In this document: piece after piece, positions 6,563 through 14,181 of the stretch
How positions within the stretch are numbered: position 1 is the first letter of the stretch
Layout of the letters: each line of letters opens with the position of its first letter
NCBI GenBank assembly: GCA_036489905.1
Contig: DASXEX010000004.1
Location: forward strand, 1 to 34,234
Length of the DNA stretch: 34,234 nucleotides
Direction of reading: 5' to 3'
Origin: JAICLK01 sp036489905
Lineage (GTDB): Bacteria; Patescibacteriota; Saccharimonadia; Saccharimonadales; UBA4665
Translations under genes and position numbers: made by a program
Notes under the pieces: generated by a model
Told to the model about the DNA's origin: nothing
Database searches by the model: none
The model's input: the letters and a program-made list of their open reading frames with translations, nothing else

Positions 6563-7966
6563 ATGATGGCAATAGACACAAAAGCGAAGACTGGAATGGG
6601 TACCGTTAACCAAATTGTCGGCGTGGTGGTTGACGTAGAATTTTCGGCGGATAATTTGCCGGCTATATATAATGCGCTGGAAGTTGAGCTGGACGGCAAG
6701 ACGCTCGTGCTGGAAGTGGCGCAGCATTTGAGCGAGTCGAGCGTCCGGGCGATTGCACTTGGCTCGACCGATGGACTCGAACGCGGTGTTGAAGTCAAAG
6801 ATACCGGTGCGGCTATCAGCGTGCCGGTTGGCGAAGCGACTTTGGGACGCATGTTTAACGTAACCGGTCATGCGATTGACGGCTTGAAGGGCGAGTTCAA
6901 AGAAAAATCGCCGATCCACAAAACGCCGCCGCCGCTTATTGACCAGTCCGGCACGGTCGAAGTGCTGGAAACTGGCATCAAAGTCATCGACCTGATTTGT
7001 CCGATGACCAAAGGCGGCAAGGCCGGTTTGTTCGGTGGCGCCGGCGTGGGCAAAACCGTTTTGATTCAGGAACTTATCAACAACATCGCCAAATTCCACA
7101 GTGGTTACTCGGTATTCGCCGGCGTGGGTGAACGCACCCGCGAAGGCAACGACTTGTACGGCGAAATGAAAGAAGCGGACGTGCTAAAGAACACGTCGCT
7201 CGTTTTTGGGCAAATGAACGAACCGCCGGGAGCGCGTCTGCGCGTTGGCCTTTCGGGACTGACGATCGCCGAAGGTTTTCGCGACCAAGGCAAAGACACG
7301 CTGCTGTTCATCGACAACATTTTCCGCTTCACGCAGGCCGGCTCGGAAGTCTCTGCCCTGCTCGGACGTTTGCCGTCGGCTGTCGGTTACCAGCCAAACT
7401 TGCAGCAGGAAATGGGCCAGCTACAGGAACGCATTACTTCTACGCATAAAGGCTCGATCACTTCGGTGCAAGCGGTTTACGTGCCGGCCGACGACCTTAC
7501 CGACCCAGCGCCCGCAACGACGTTCGCGCACCTTGACTCGACCATTACCTTGAGCCGTGCGCTGACCGAAATCGGCATTTTCCCGGCCATCGATCCGCTT
7601 GATTCAAGTTCGAACATTCTTGATCCGGAAATTGTCGGCGAAGACCATTACAACGTTGCCCGCGAAGTCCAGCGTGTTTTGCAGCGCTACAAAGATTTGC
7701 AGGATATTATCGCGATGCTCGGCATGGAAGAATTGAGTGAAGAAGACAAACAAACTGTCAGCCGCGCCCGCAAGATTGAACGTTTCTTCAGCCAGCCGAT
7801 GTTCGTGGCCGAGCAATTCACCGGCAAACCAGGAGCGTATGTCAAACTGTCCGACACTGTGCAAGGTTTCAAGGAAATCCTCGAAGGCAAACACGACGAG
7901 AAGAGCGAGCAGGCCTTCTATATGAAGGGCGATATTTCCCAAGTAAAAGAGACGAAGAAAGATTAA
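6563..7966 (+). CDS. atpD: ATP synthase F1 subunit beta (467 aa)
   Basis: This is the catalytic subunit. The P-loop GGAGVGKT is at residues 158-165, followed by GERTREGND with the catalytic glutamate and arginine, then LLFIDNIFRFTQAGSE (Walker B region) and ALLGRLPSAVGYQP. Length is typical. Two adjacent ATGs (6563 and 6566) follow an AAAGGAAGA ribosome binding site at 6552-6560. A longer in-frame start at 6536 lies upstream of that site and overlaps the small ORF, so it is not favoured. Confidence 0.98.
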   Translation: MMAIDTKAKTGMGTVNQIVGVVVDVEFSADNLPAIYNALEVELDGKTLVLEVAQHLSESSVRAIALGSTDGLERGVEVKDTGAAISVPVGEATLGRMFNVTGHAIDGLKGEFKEKSPIHKTPPPLIDQSGTVEVLETGIKVIDLICPMTKGGKAGLFGGAGVGKTVLIQELINNIAKFHSGYSVFAGVGERTREGNDLYGEMKEADVLKNTSLVFGQMNEPPGARLRVGLSGLTIAEGFRDQGKDTLLFIDNIFRFTQAGSEVSALLGRLPSAVGYQPNLQQEMGQLQERITSTHKGSITSVQAVYVPADDLTDPAPATTFAHLDSTITLSRALTEIGIFPAIDPLDSSSNILDPEIVGEDHYNVAREVQRVLQRYKDLQDIIAMLGMEELSEEDKQTVSRARKIERFFSQPMFVAEQFTGKPGAYVKLSDTVQGFKEILEGKHDEKSEQAFYMKGDISQVKETKKD

Positions 7967-7968
7967 GC

Positions 7969-8397
7969 GTGATTCATTTGCAGCTCGTAACATTGACCGG
8001 CATGAAGTTTGACGACGACGTGTACGAAGTCGTTCTGCCGACTTTGGACGGTGAAATCGGCGTGCTGCCCGGCCACATGCCGCTCATCAGCGTGGCAACA
8101 AATGGCGTCATTTATGTCCGCCGCAACCAAAGAGATTCTGATTCGGCTCGCGATTTTTTTGCAGTCAGCGGCGGTGTCATTGAAGTCGAAGACGATACTT
8201 TGCGCGTTATCGTCGACGAAGCCGACCACGCCGATACTATCAATGAAGCCGAAGCCGAAGAAGCCCATCAGCGTGCGCTAAAAATGAAAACCGAAGCCAA
8301 AGACCAACTCAGCCTAGACCACGCCCAACAGCTCGTCGATCGCACCGCAACCCGTTTGCAAGTCGCCGGCCTAAAACGCCGCCACCAAAGACGTTAA
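7969..8397 (+). CDS. atpC: ATP synthase F1 subunit epsilon (142 aa)
   Basis: The N-terminal beta sandwich is clear (DDVYEVVLPTLDGEIGVLPGH, the epsilon signature, near residues 15-35), followed by a two-helix C-terminal region of about 50 residues that in other bacteria inhibits ATP hydrolysis. A GTG start lies two bases after the atpD stop. It is the last gene of the ATP synthase operon. No terminator follows, so some transcripts may continue into the carbonic anhydrase gene. Confidence 0.95.
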   Translation: MIHLQLVTLTGMKFDDDVYEVVLPTLDGEIGVLPGHMPLISVATNGVIYVRRNQRDSDSARDFFAVSGGVIEVEDDTLRVIVDEADHADTINEAEAEEAHQRALKMKTEAKDQLSLDHAQQLVDRTATRLQVAGLKRRHQRR

Positions 8398-8424
8398 GTA
8401 GCATAAAAGCTATGAATACATCCT

Positions 8425-8442
8425 TATAATATTGAAAGGAGA
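8425..8442 (+). promoter_or_regulatory. -10 box and ribosome binding site of the carbonic anhydrase gene
   Basis: TATAAT at 8425-8430 is followed at 8434-8442 by GAAAGGAGA, placing the GTG start (8449) six bases after a strong Shine-Dalgarno. No clear -35 is visible. It implies that the gene can be expressed independently of the atp operon. Confidence 0.45.
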
Positions 8443-8448
8443 ATCGAA

Positions 8449-9429
8449 GTGCCACCAAAAGTCGAGGTGCAGAAAATAAGTGACGGGCTGGGCTTTGGGC
8501 ATGGCTCGATTTCGCGCGAGGCGATAGAAAACGAGGCTGGCGATGAAGTTGCGGCTGCTGTCGACGAAGCTATCAACGCGCCCGAAATTCTGACAAAGGT
8601 CGATATCGATGAACGTGGCGAAATGCTTGATGACGATGGCTGCGGCGACGGGCGCGGCGTCAAAACGGTTTTTGATAAATTCAAAACGTTCGCTCGATCA
8701 TTGCACCGGCCGAAGGTATTTGGCGGCGGTGCGACCATGGCGGCGGCGAGTCTCATCGGCACCGGCAAGGCTGTAGGCCAGAAGTTGCAAAATACCTTTA
8801 CGAGCGGCATTGCCCTCTTGAAAAAGCGCCGGCTTGGTTACGGGGCGCACACCGCTGACCATGTCAAAGATCCTGACAACGACAGCGGTTGCGGTGCCAT
8901 CGACAACGCACCCGCGATTGTTGACGCGGCGGTGACGTACAAGGATCAAATCCGCGGCGTCATCGACCTGCTTGGCGTGGACACGGCCGATTTGGGTGAA
9001 GTCGAAGCGAATTTCGCAGCAACAGCCGAGACAAATCGGGGCCAAGCGTTTTCCGGCAAGAAAGTCATGGGCCAAGTCGTAGACGATGGCAAAATCGTCA
9101 AAGAGCTCGCCGGGCTGCACATCGAGACGCGCATCGTGCTTAACATGGTCGAGGGCTATACGGTCAACCAGCAGTTTGTGCGGGGATATATCGGCGGCAA
9201 AGCGGATGTGTTCGCCGTGGACGTGTGGCGCATGCAACAGCTCGCTGAAAATATGTATCCGGATGAGCCGGCTATGCAACAGAAGGCATTCTTGAGTGAA
9301 CTCGTGTATACTTTAGCTACCGCAGCCGTGCTCACCAAAGGAGATTTGCCTGTGTACGTTATCCAACGCGTTGGGACTGAGGCAGACGCTCCGACAGAAG
9401 AGCCGCTTGGGGCTTTACAAAACGCTTGA
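8449..9429 (+). CDS. Putative cadmium-type (CDCA-like) carbonic anhydrase (326 aa)
   Basis: The protein has a CGDGR motif (Cys65, Asp67, Arg69), the C-x-D-x-R arrangement of beta- and CDCA-class carbonic anhydrases. Further on, HTADHVKDPDNDSGCG has His138 and Cys148 exactly ten residues apart, as in the metal ligands His315 and Cys325 of the diatom CDCA1 enzyme, and unlike the HxxC of beta-class enzymes. It would interconvert CO2 and bicarbonate in the cytoplasm, probably with Zn or Cd. No signal peptide is seen. The GTG start at 8449 has a strong GAAAGGAGA site six bases upstream and a TATAAT box at 8425-8430. The remaining domain (about residues 160-326) is not recognised. The assignment rests on motif geometry and on my memory of similar CPR annotations. 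Confidence 0.65.
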   Translation: MPPKVEVQKISDGLGFGHGSISREAIENEAGDEVAAAVDEAINAPEILTKVDIDERGEMLDDDGCGDGRGVKTVFDKFKTFARSLHRPKVFGGGATMAAASLIGTGKAVGQKLQNTFTSGIALLKKRRLGYGAHTADHVKDPDNDSGCGAIDNAPAIVDAAVTYKDQIRGVIDLLGVDTADLGEVEANFAATAETNRGQAFSGKKVMGQVVDDGKIVKELAGLHIETRIVLNMVEGYTVNQQFVRGYIGGKADVFAVDVWRMQQLAENMYPDEPAMQQKAFLSELVYTLATAAVLTKGDLPVYVIQRVGTEADAPTEEPLGALQNA

Positions 9430-9453
9430 AGCCGTTTATGCTTAGGCTATAAA
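9426..9453 (+). promoter_or_regulatory. Promoter of the aquaporin gene
   Basis: TTGAAG (9426-9431), a 16-bp spacer and TATAAA (9448-9453) overlap the stop codon of the carbonic anhydrase gene. A GGAGGAG ribosome binding site at 9464-9470 precedes the ATG at 9477. Confidence 0.5.
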
Positions 9454-9476
9454 TAACTAATACGGAGGAGTTTCGT

Positions 9477-10148
9477 ATGTTTGGAAGAAGAAAAGTCGCC
9501 GCGGTGGTGGGCGAATTTTTGGGTACCGCGACGCTGGCGTTCACGGTGCTCGATGTAAGCCGGTCGAGTATCGGCATCCCATACTTTGTGGCGATTGCTG
9601 GTGGTTTGGCCGTGGTGCTCGTCGGAGTGTCGATTTCGGGCGACGTCCATTTGAACCCGGCAGTTACGCTGGCGTTGTGGACGGCGCGGCGTTTCAAGAC
9701 CGTTACGGCTGTTGCCTACATTGCGGCGCAATTGCTTGGCGGTTGGGCTGCGTACTTTTTGTACCGGTACTTTGTGCGTGGCACCGTGCAGCATGTGAGC
9801 AGCGGCTATCAAGCGCGAGTGCTCGTCGCGGAAGCGGTTGGCGCATTCGTCTTCACGCTTATCGCGTCCGCAGTGCTATACAAAAAAGTTTGGGGCTATC
9901 AGCGTGCGGTCGTTGTTGGCGGCGCGTACGCGCTGGGTGTCATCGTGGCTTCGGCTTCGTCAAACGGCTTCATCAACCCGGCCGTGGCGCTCGGGAGCAA
10001 TTCCTGGGGCTGGGGCACATACGCGCTTGGGCCGGTGCTTGGCGCTATCATTGGTGTGAATCTGTACGCCCTGCTCTTTTCCGGTGAGTCAGCGCTTGCC
10101 AATGCGAAAGTCGTCAACGGCAAAACAAACGGCAAACCGAAAAAATAG
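9477..10148 (+). CDS. Aquaporin / MIP-family channel (223 aa)
   Basis: This is a six-helix MIP channel with both half-helix motifs: NPA at residues 60-62 (HLNPAVT) and NPA at 167-169 (INPAVALG). Length is normal. In water and glycerol channels the second NPA is almost always followed by the arginine of the aromatic/arginine selectivity filter. Here residue 170 is valine, so the pore should be less polar and its selectivity uncertain (water, small uncharged solutes or gases). The C-terminal tail is short, lysine-rich and cytoplasmic. The gene follows the carbonic anhydrase gene by 47 bases, has its own promoter-like sequence and a strong GGAGGAG site, and ends before a bidirectional terminator. 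Confidence 0.92.
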   Translation: MFGRRKVAAVVGEFLGTATLAFTVLDVSRSSIGIPYFVAIAGGLAVVLVGVSISGDVHLNPAVTLALWTARRFKTVTAVAYIAAQLLGGWAAYFLYRYFVRGTVQHVSSGYQARVLVAEAVGAFVFTLIASAVLYKKVWGYQRAVVVGGAYALGVIVASASSNGFINPAVALGSNSWGWGTYALGPVLGAIIGVNLYALLFSGESALANAKVVNGKTNGKPKK

Positions 10149-10168
10149 TTTACGTTAAAAATAGAGAT

Positions 10169-10201
10169 AAAAAATCGTCCGTCGCCAGCGGGCGATTTTT
10201 T
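10169..10201. terminator. Bidirectional intrinsic terminator
   Basis: A 12-bp stem pairs 10169-10180 (AAAAAATCGTCC) with 10190-10201 (GGGCGATTTTTT), with one G-T pair and a nine-base loop. The flanking A and T runs give a U tract on both strands. It separates the aquaporin gene (plus) from NDH-2 (minus) and ends both. Confidence 0.9.
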
Positions 10202-10202
10202 A

Positions 10203-11402
10203 TTAGCTTTGTTCGGCCGTGGCGCAGGCGGCGCACGACTCTTCGGTGCCGAGCTCGGTCGCCCATTGTTCGGTGGCTTTCCACCATGGCTCAAGATCAT
10301 GGAAGCCGATCCAGTCGGCCGCCTCGCGCAAAATCCAACCGCGCTTGCCGGCAAAATGCAGCTTGCCCCACTCGACCGCCGCCCATTCGGGGCCGGTCGG
10401 AATAATGCTGATTGGTTTTTTCGGTTTGTAAGCCTCACGCTTTTCGCTCGCCAACTGCTTTTCAATGTCCGCGGTCACAAATTTGGCATCGCTTAGCGCC
10501 GTTTGCGCCATGCCGCTGAAGGGCGTGCTCGCGTTATCGCCGATGACGTAGATGCTATCCTCGGCCTGCAAATGTTCATCTACGGCGACCTTGTGCCGCT
10601 TGTCGACGGTAAAATTGTTCGACTCAAAAAACGGATTGTTAGCCATGCCGGCCGTCCAAACGACGGTGTGGCTGGTAATCGGCTTGCCGTTGACCGTCAG
10701 CGCGTCGGCGGTTTCGCCCTGCACAGCCTGGCCGACGTATAGTTTGACGCCGAGCCTTTTGAGCTGGCGTTTCACCGCCCGCGAAATTGATTTCGGTGAG
10801 CGCGGCAACAATCGCGGCGCGGCTTCGATCAAGTCAATATGGACCGCCCGATGGTTAATGCCATGCGTCCGCATAATTTTGTGCAAATATTCCGGTAGCG
10901 CACCGGCCAGCTCGATGCCCGTCGGCCCGGCGCCGACAATCACGTAATTCAAATCCGGCTTGTGGTCGGCCGTCAGCTGCGTGTGCAAGTGATTTTTAAA
11001 TTCTTCCACTTCTTCCATTGATTTGATGCCGAACGAAAATTCCTGCAAACCTTCAATGCCGAAATAATTCGTGACCGACCCAAGCGCCAAAACAAGCATG
11101 TCGTACGGAATAATATGGCCTTCTTGAGTCGTAATTGTTTTATGCTTGCGATCGAGTTTTTCGGCGTGTCCCAAAGCTAGCGTTACTTTGTCCGTCGGCA
11201 AAATTTTCTCCAGCGCAATGCTCGATTGCGCCCGCAATCCGCCCGTCGCCGTGTGATACAACGAAGGATTATACCGAAAATCCGGCTGGTCGCTCAAAAG
11301 CGTGACCGCTACATCCGCCCACTCGCAAAGTTCCAGTGCCGCCTTTACCCCGCCAAACCCGCCGCCAATAATCAACACATGCTGTTTGTTTTTGCCTGTC
11401 AT
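10203..11402 (-). CDS. ndh: Type II NADH dehydrogenase, NDH-2 (399 aa)
   Basis: A single-subunit, non-pumping NADH:quinone oxidoreductase. The FAD-binding GGGFGG is at residues 13-18 after a beta strand, the NADH-binding GAGPTG is at 157-162 (followed by IELAGAL, typical of NDH-2), and the second FAD segment YVIGDNAS lies near residue 290. The C-terminal region GKLHFAGKRGWILREAADW is amphipathic and would dock on the membrane. The start is the ATG at 11402, because a strong promoter (-10 TATAAT) lies seven bases upstream. An upstream TTG at 11483 would lie before the promoter. It would deliver electrons from NADH to quinone and on to cytochrome bo3. Confidence 0.93.
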   Translation of the reverse strand: MTGKNKQHVLIIGGGFGGVKAALELCEWADVAVTLLSDQPDFRYNPSLYHTATGGLRAQSSIALEKILPTDKVTLALGHAEKLDRKHKTITTQEGHIIPYDMLVLALGSVTNYFGIEGLQEFSFGIKSMEEVEEFKNHLHTQLTADHKPDLNYVIVGAGPTGIELAGALPEYLHKIMRTHGINHRAVHIDLIEAAPRLLPRSPKSISRAVKRQLKRLGVKLYVGQAVQGETADALTVNGKPITSHTVVWTAGMANNPFFESNNFTVDKRHKVAVDEHLQAEDSIYVIGDNASTPFSGMAQTALSDAKFVTADIEKQLASEKREAYKPKKPISIIPTGPEWAAVEWGKLHFAGKRGWILREAADWIGFHDLEPWWKATEQWATELGTEESCAACATAEQS

Positions 11403-11442
11403 GCTTATGATTATACCCATGCTTACACTATGAACAAAGCGT
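11373..11442 (-). repeat. Repeat copy A: NDH-2 promoter and first codons
   Basis: This segment spans the NDH-2 -35 and -10 boxes and the first ten codons. It aligns without gaps to 12488-12557. In the 44 bases from codon 10 to the -10 box, 37 or so are identical, and the -35 region also keeps its spacing. It is the functional copy, since it is followed by the intact gene. Confidence 0.75.
11410..11437 (-). promoter_or_regulatory. Promoter of NDH-2
   Basis: On the minus strand TTGTTC, a 16-bp spacer and TATAAT (complement 11410-11415) lie seven bases before the ATG, predicting a leaderless mRNA. The same promoter and first codons occur again at 12488-12557. Confidence 0.65.
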
Positions 11443-11510
11443 CCAGCCTGATTGCCATGAAAATTTGTGTCCGCAGCGCACAATTCATCGCTGTGATGCT
11501 GCCTCCATCA

Positions 11511-11519
11511 TGGTAGGAT
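11511..11519 (+). promoter_or_regulatory. Extended -10 promoter of the EamA transporter gene
   Basis: TGG-TAGGAT (11511-11519) lies seven bases before the ATG at 11527. No Shine-Dalgarno is present, again pointing to a leaderless start. Confidence 0.4.
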
Positions 11520-11526
11520 AAGAATC

Positions 11527-12453
11527 ATGAACAGCCTGAAACGCCGCAGTACTAATCCGGCCTTGTACGGTTCAAGCCTCATTGTATTGTCATCAATCTT
11601 TTACGGCAGTTACGGTATTTGGACGCGGCTCATGGGCAATAGTTTCGGTCCCTACGCGCAGGCTTGGATTAAATCTGCTTTGGTTGTTGTTCTGCTGGCG
11701 CCCTTTATGTTTTTGGGGAAGCGCAAGTGGGAACCAGTTCGTTGGCGAGCGGATAGAAAATGGTTTTTGCTGCTGCTGTTTGCATCTTGGTTGGCCTCGG
11801 GCCCCTTGTACTATGCCATCAATCATGCCGGCATTGGTTTGGCGGTGCTTGGCATGTATTCGGGCGCGCTGCTCATGATGTTTTTTTGCGGCTGGCGTTT
11901 TAATGGCGAACGCTACACTGCCGATAAATTCGTGGCGACATTGCTGGCGCTCCTGGGCCTGTTGTGCACTTCTCTGCCATCGTTTGGTACGCCGAAACTT
12001 ATACCCCTCCTGCTGGCATTCGTGAGCGGCTTGGCCGATGGTTTGTGCATCGGTGTATGTCAGCGCATAAAATATAACTCGTCACAAATTACCGTTATCG
12101 CGTGGCTATTAAGCGTGGTTGTTAACCTTCCCATGGCGTTCTTGCTGCATGAGCATGCGCCAGAGTTGCGATTTGATACTGCTTGGTTCTATCTATTTCT
12201 TTTTACGCTCGCGTCGATTGCTTCTTCATGGCCAGTTGTTCATGGAGCGAAAATGATTGAAGCTGGAGTGGCCGGCACGCTCGGTTTACTCGAAATTGTA
12301 TGGGCACTTTTGTTCGGCGCCATTTTTTTTCACGAGTCGCCCGGAGTAGCTGCAGGTGTCGGCGCTGTTTGCATAGTTATGGCGGCAACCGTTCCGTATA
12401 TCAAGGAGCTCAGATCTCACAAGCCCGTCGTCGTAGAAGAACAGCAGGCATGA
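11527..12453 (+). CDS. EamA/DMT-family transporter (308 aa)
   Basis: About ten hydrophobic helices are arranged as two five-helix repeats, typical of drug/metabolite transporters of the EamA type. The first repeat begins GSSLIVLSSIFYGSYGIWTR and the second begins near residue 160 (IPLLLAFVSGLADG). The glycine-rich end of the ninth helix, VAGTLGLLEIVWALLFG, is a family hallmark. The substrate (metabolite or amino acid export) cannot be read from the sequence. The gene lies between the true NDH-2 promoter and its decayed copy, so it may have been placed here by a local rearrangement. An ATG start with no ribosome binding site follows a -10 box. Confidence 0.88.
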   Translation: MNSLKRRSTNPALYGSSLIVLSSIFYGSYGIWTRLMGNSFGPYAQAWIKSALVVVLLAPFMFLGKRKWEPVRWRADRKWFLLLLFASWLASGPLYYAINHAGIGLAVLGMYSGALLMMFFCGWRFNGERYTADKFVATLLALLGLLCTSLPSFGTPKLIPLLLAFVSGLADGLCIGVCQRIKYNSSQITVIAWLLSVVVNLPMAFLLHEHAPELRFDTAWFYLFLFTLASIASSWPVVHGAKMIEAGVAGTLGLLEIVWALLFGAIFFHESPGVAAGVGAVCIVMAATVPYIKELRSHKPVVVEEQQA

Positions 12454-12487
12454 CCTCGTGAAACAAGCCAGAAATCTTTCGGACAAA

Positions 12488-12557
12488 CAACACATGATGT
12501 GCGTTTTCGCCCGTCACGCTTATGATTATACAATTCCTACGGTTTGCGACAAAGTAT
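12488..12557 (-). repeat. Repeat copy B: decayed NDH-2 promoter and start
   Basis: This minus-strand segment repeats the NDH-2 promoter (TTGTCG, 16 bp, TATAAT at complement 12525-12530) and its first ten codons, now starting GTG (complement 12515-12517), seven bases from the -10 box exactly as in the original. The reading frame then runs out of similarity and stops within 26 codons. The promoter looks functional and points into the 3' end of the EamA gene, so it could make antisense RNA. Confidence 0.72.
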
Positions 12558-12565
12558 CCATGACA

Positions 12566-12594
12566 TTTACACGGGCAAGTCGTTCTCTTATACT
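12566..12594 (+). promoter_or_regulatory. Promoter of the D-2-hydroxyacid dehydrogenase gene
   Basis: TTTACA (12566-12571), a 17-bp spacer and TATACT (12589-12594) form a near-consensus promoter, followed by a short leader with an AGAAAGG ribosome binding site at 12611-12617. Confidence 0.65.
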
Positions 12595-12623
12595 GTCAAG
12601 ATAAAAGTTCAGAAAGGTTGCTT

Positions 12624-13547
12624 ATGAAAATTGTAATTCCCGACCCTATTGAAATGTCCGAGACCCACAAGCAAATGTTGGGCGCACTTGGGGCGCGTAT
12701 TTATGACGATATGCCAAAGGGCACAGGCGAGTTAATCGGTCGTATTAAGGATGCGGAAATAATAACCGCCAATTATGTCGATGTAACAAAAGAGATTATC
12801 GATAGTGCACCCAAGCTTAAATTTATAATCGTGCCAGCAGTCGGCTATGAGTGGGTGGATGTCGAGTATGCCAGCAGCAAAGGGATTAAAGTCTTGAACT
12901 GCCCCACATTCAATAGCGAAGCGGTCGCGGAGCATGCGCTTGCGTTATTATTTGCGGCGAACCGAAAAGTCACGGATGCTGTTGAATCGCTTGAAAGTGG
13001 TAAGTGGGAGCATGTCCAGTTCAAAGGAGTTGAGTTGTTCAAAAAGAAACTCGGGCTAATCGGGCACGGTAATATTGGCAAAAGGATTGAGCAGCTCGTG
13101 TCTGGTTTTAATATGGAGGTTAGTTTCGTTGACTCTAAATCGACCTCGCAAGAAATCGACAAGCTGGTAAGCACGTCCGATGCGGTTTGTATCTGCGCGC
13201 CGTTGAACGCAAAAACTAAACACATGATTGACGCTCGCCGGCTGGCACTATTTAAAAAGGACGCGTCGTTAGTTAATGTCGGGCGCGGCGCGATTATTGA
13301 TCAGTCCGCTTTGACACAAGCACTTAAAGCCGGCAGCTTTGGCGGAGTTGGCTTGGACGTGTTTGAAGGTGAACCGCTGACCGGCAAGCCTAGCCAAGAA
13401 ATTATTGAGCTTTCGAGGCTACCAAACGTAGTCGCAACACCACACATCGGGTACAATACTAAAGAGACGGCTGAAAAGCTTGGTCAAGAGGTTTATGACG
13501 ATATTCAGTCTTGCCTGAACGGAAGTCCAATAAATCGCGTACGATAA
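12624..13547 (+). CDS. NAD-dependent D-2-hydroxyacid dehydrogenase (307 aa)
   Basis: A two-domain NAD-linked oxidoreductase of the D-2-hydroxyacid family. The Rossmann motif GHGNIG is at 147-152. The catalytic triad is complete: Arg221 (NVGRGAIID), Glu250 (DVFEGEP) and His274 (TPHIGYNT). Family members reduce pyruvate, glyoxylate or hydroxypyruvate to the D-hydroxyacid. D-lactate dehydrogenase is attractive here because an FAD-linked D-hydroxyacid dehydrogenase follows, but the substrate cannot be fixed from the sequence. The ATG at 12624 is chosen over a TTG six bases upstream because the ribosome binding site AGAAAGG is six bases from the ATG. The next gene begins three bases after the stop. 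Confidence 0.92.
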   Translation: MKIVIPDPIEMSETHKQMLGALGARIYDDMPKGTGELIGRIKDAEIITANYVDVTKEIIDSAPKLKFIIVPAVGYEWVDVEYASSKGIKVLNCPTFNSEAVAEHALALLFAANRKVTDAVESLESGKWEHVQFKGVELFKKKLGLIGHGNIGKRIEQLVSGFNMEVSFVDSKSTSQEIDKLVSTSDAVCICAPLNAKTKHMIDARRLALFKKDASLVNVGRGAIIDQSALTQALKAGSFGGVGLDVFEGEPLTGKPSQEIIELSRLPNVVATPHIGYNTKETAEKLGQEVYDDIQSCLNGSPINRVR

Positions 13548-13550
13548 CCC

Positions 13551-14143
13551 ATGCAAGCAGTACTCGTCACACTTAGCACAATTTTTGCTCTGGTTTCGCC
13601 GATTACGTATGCTGTCAGCATTATTCGAGGTAACGCTAAGCCGCATCGGATGACGCGGTTTGCGCTGATGGTTGTACTGAGTGTTAATTTTGCAAGTATC
13701 GTGGCCGCGCATGGCAACAACGGTGCCAAGATTTTGACGGGCATATTTTGTGTACAAGCAATAGTAATCTTTGGTTTAAGTTTGTGGCGTGGCATGGGTG
13801 GAACGGCCGTGCTTGATTGGACGTGTTTGGGGGTGGCAGTCGCGGGAACTATTGTCTGGCAGCTGAGTCGTGATCCGATCGTTGGCGTCTGGCGGGCATT
13901 CTTGGAGACTTTGCAGCCTACGTGCCGGCTTTTGTGAAGACGTGGAAGCATACGAAAACCGAGTCGCCGTGGTTCTATTTGACGAGTGCACTGTCTGCAC
14001 TGCTGGCGCTGGCCGCCTATCCATTGGCGGCAGTTTCGGCATTTCAAATTTACATCGTATTGTGTGGTCTGACGATGACGGCGTTTATTTATCGGCACGA
14101 GCTTGCTGATTTCGCATTGGCAAAAGCTGCTAATCGCGATTAA
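13551..14143 (+). pseudogene. Six-helix membrane protein split by a frameshift
   Basis: The first frame (13551-13937) encodes four hydrophobic helices after an N-terminal segment ending GNAKPHRMTRF, then runs into a non-hydrophobic tail and stops. The second frame continues from about 13888 as GILGDFAAYVPAFVKTWKH and adds two more helices up to 14143. Joined near 13886-13890 (around GTCTGGCGGGCATT) they make one protein of about 197 residues. A loss of one base in the GGCGGGC stretch explains it best. The motif of an acidic residue followed by a helix and VKTWKHTKTES is typical of small multi-helix membrane proteins, but I do not know the function. It may be a real mutation, an assembly error, or two coupled overlapping genes. 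Confidence 0.65.
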
Positions 14144-14181
14144 TCCTTGCGCGAGCGGCATTGAATGCTTAAGCTTATAGT

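Noticed and set aside
14176..14181. TATAGT as the promoter of the FAD-linked dehydrogenase gene
   Set aside because: It touches the ATG directly, so transcription would start inside the coding sequence and lose the start codon.
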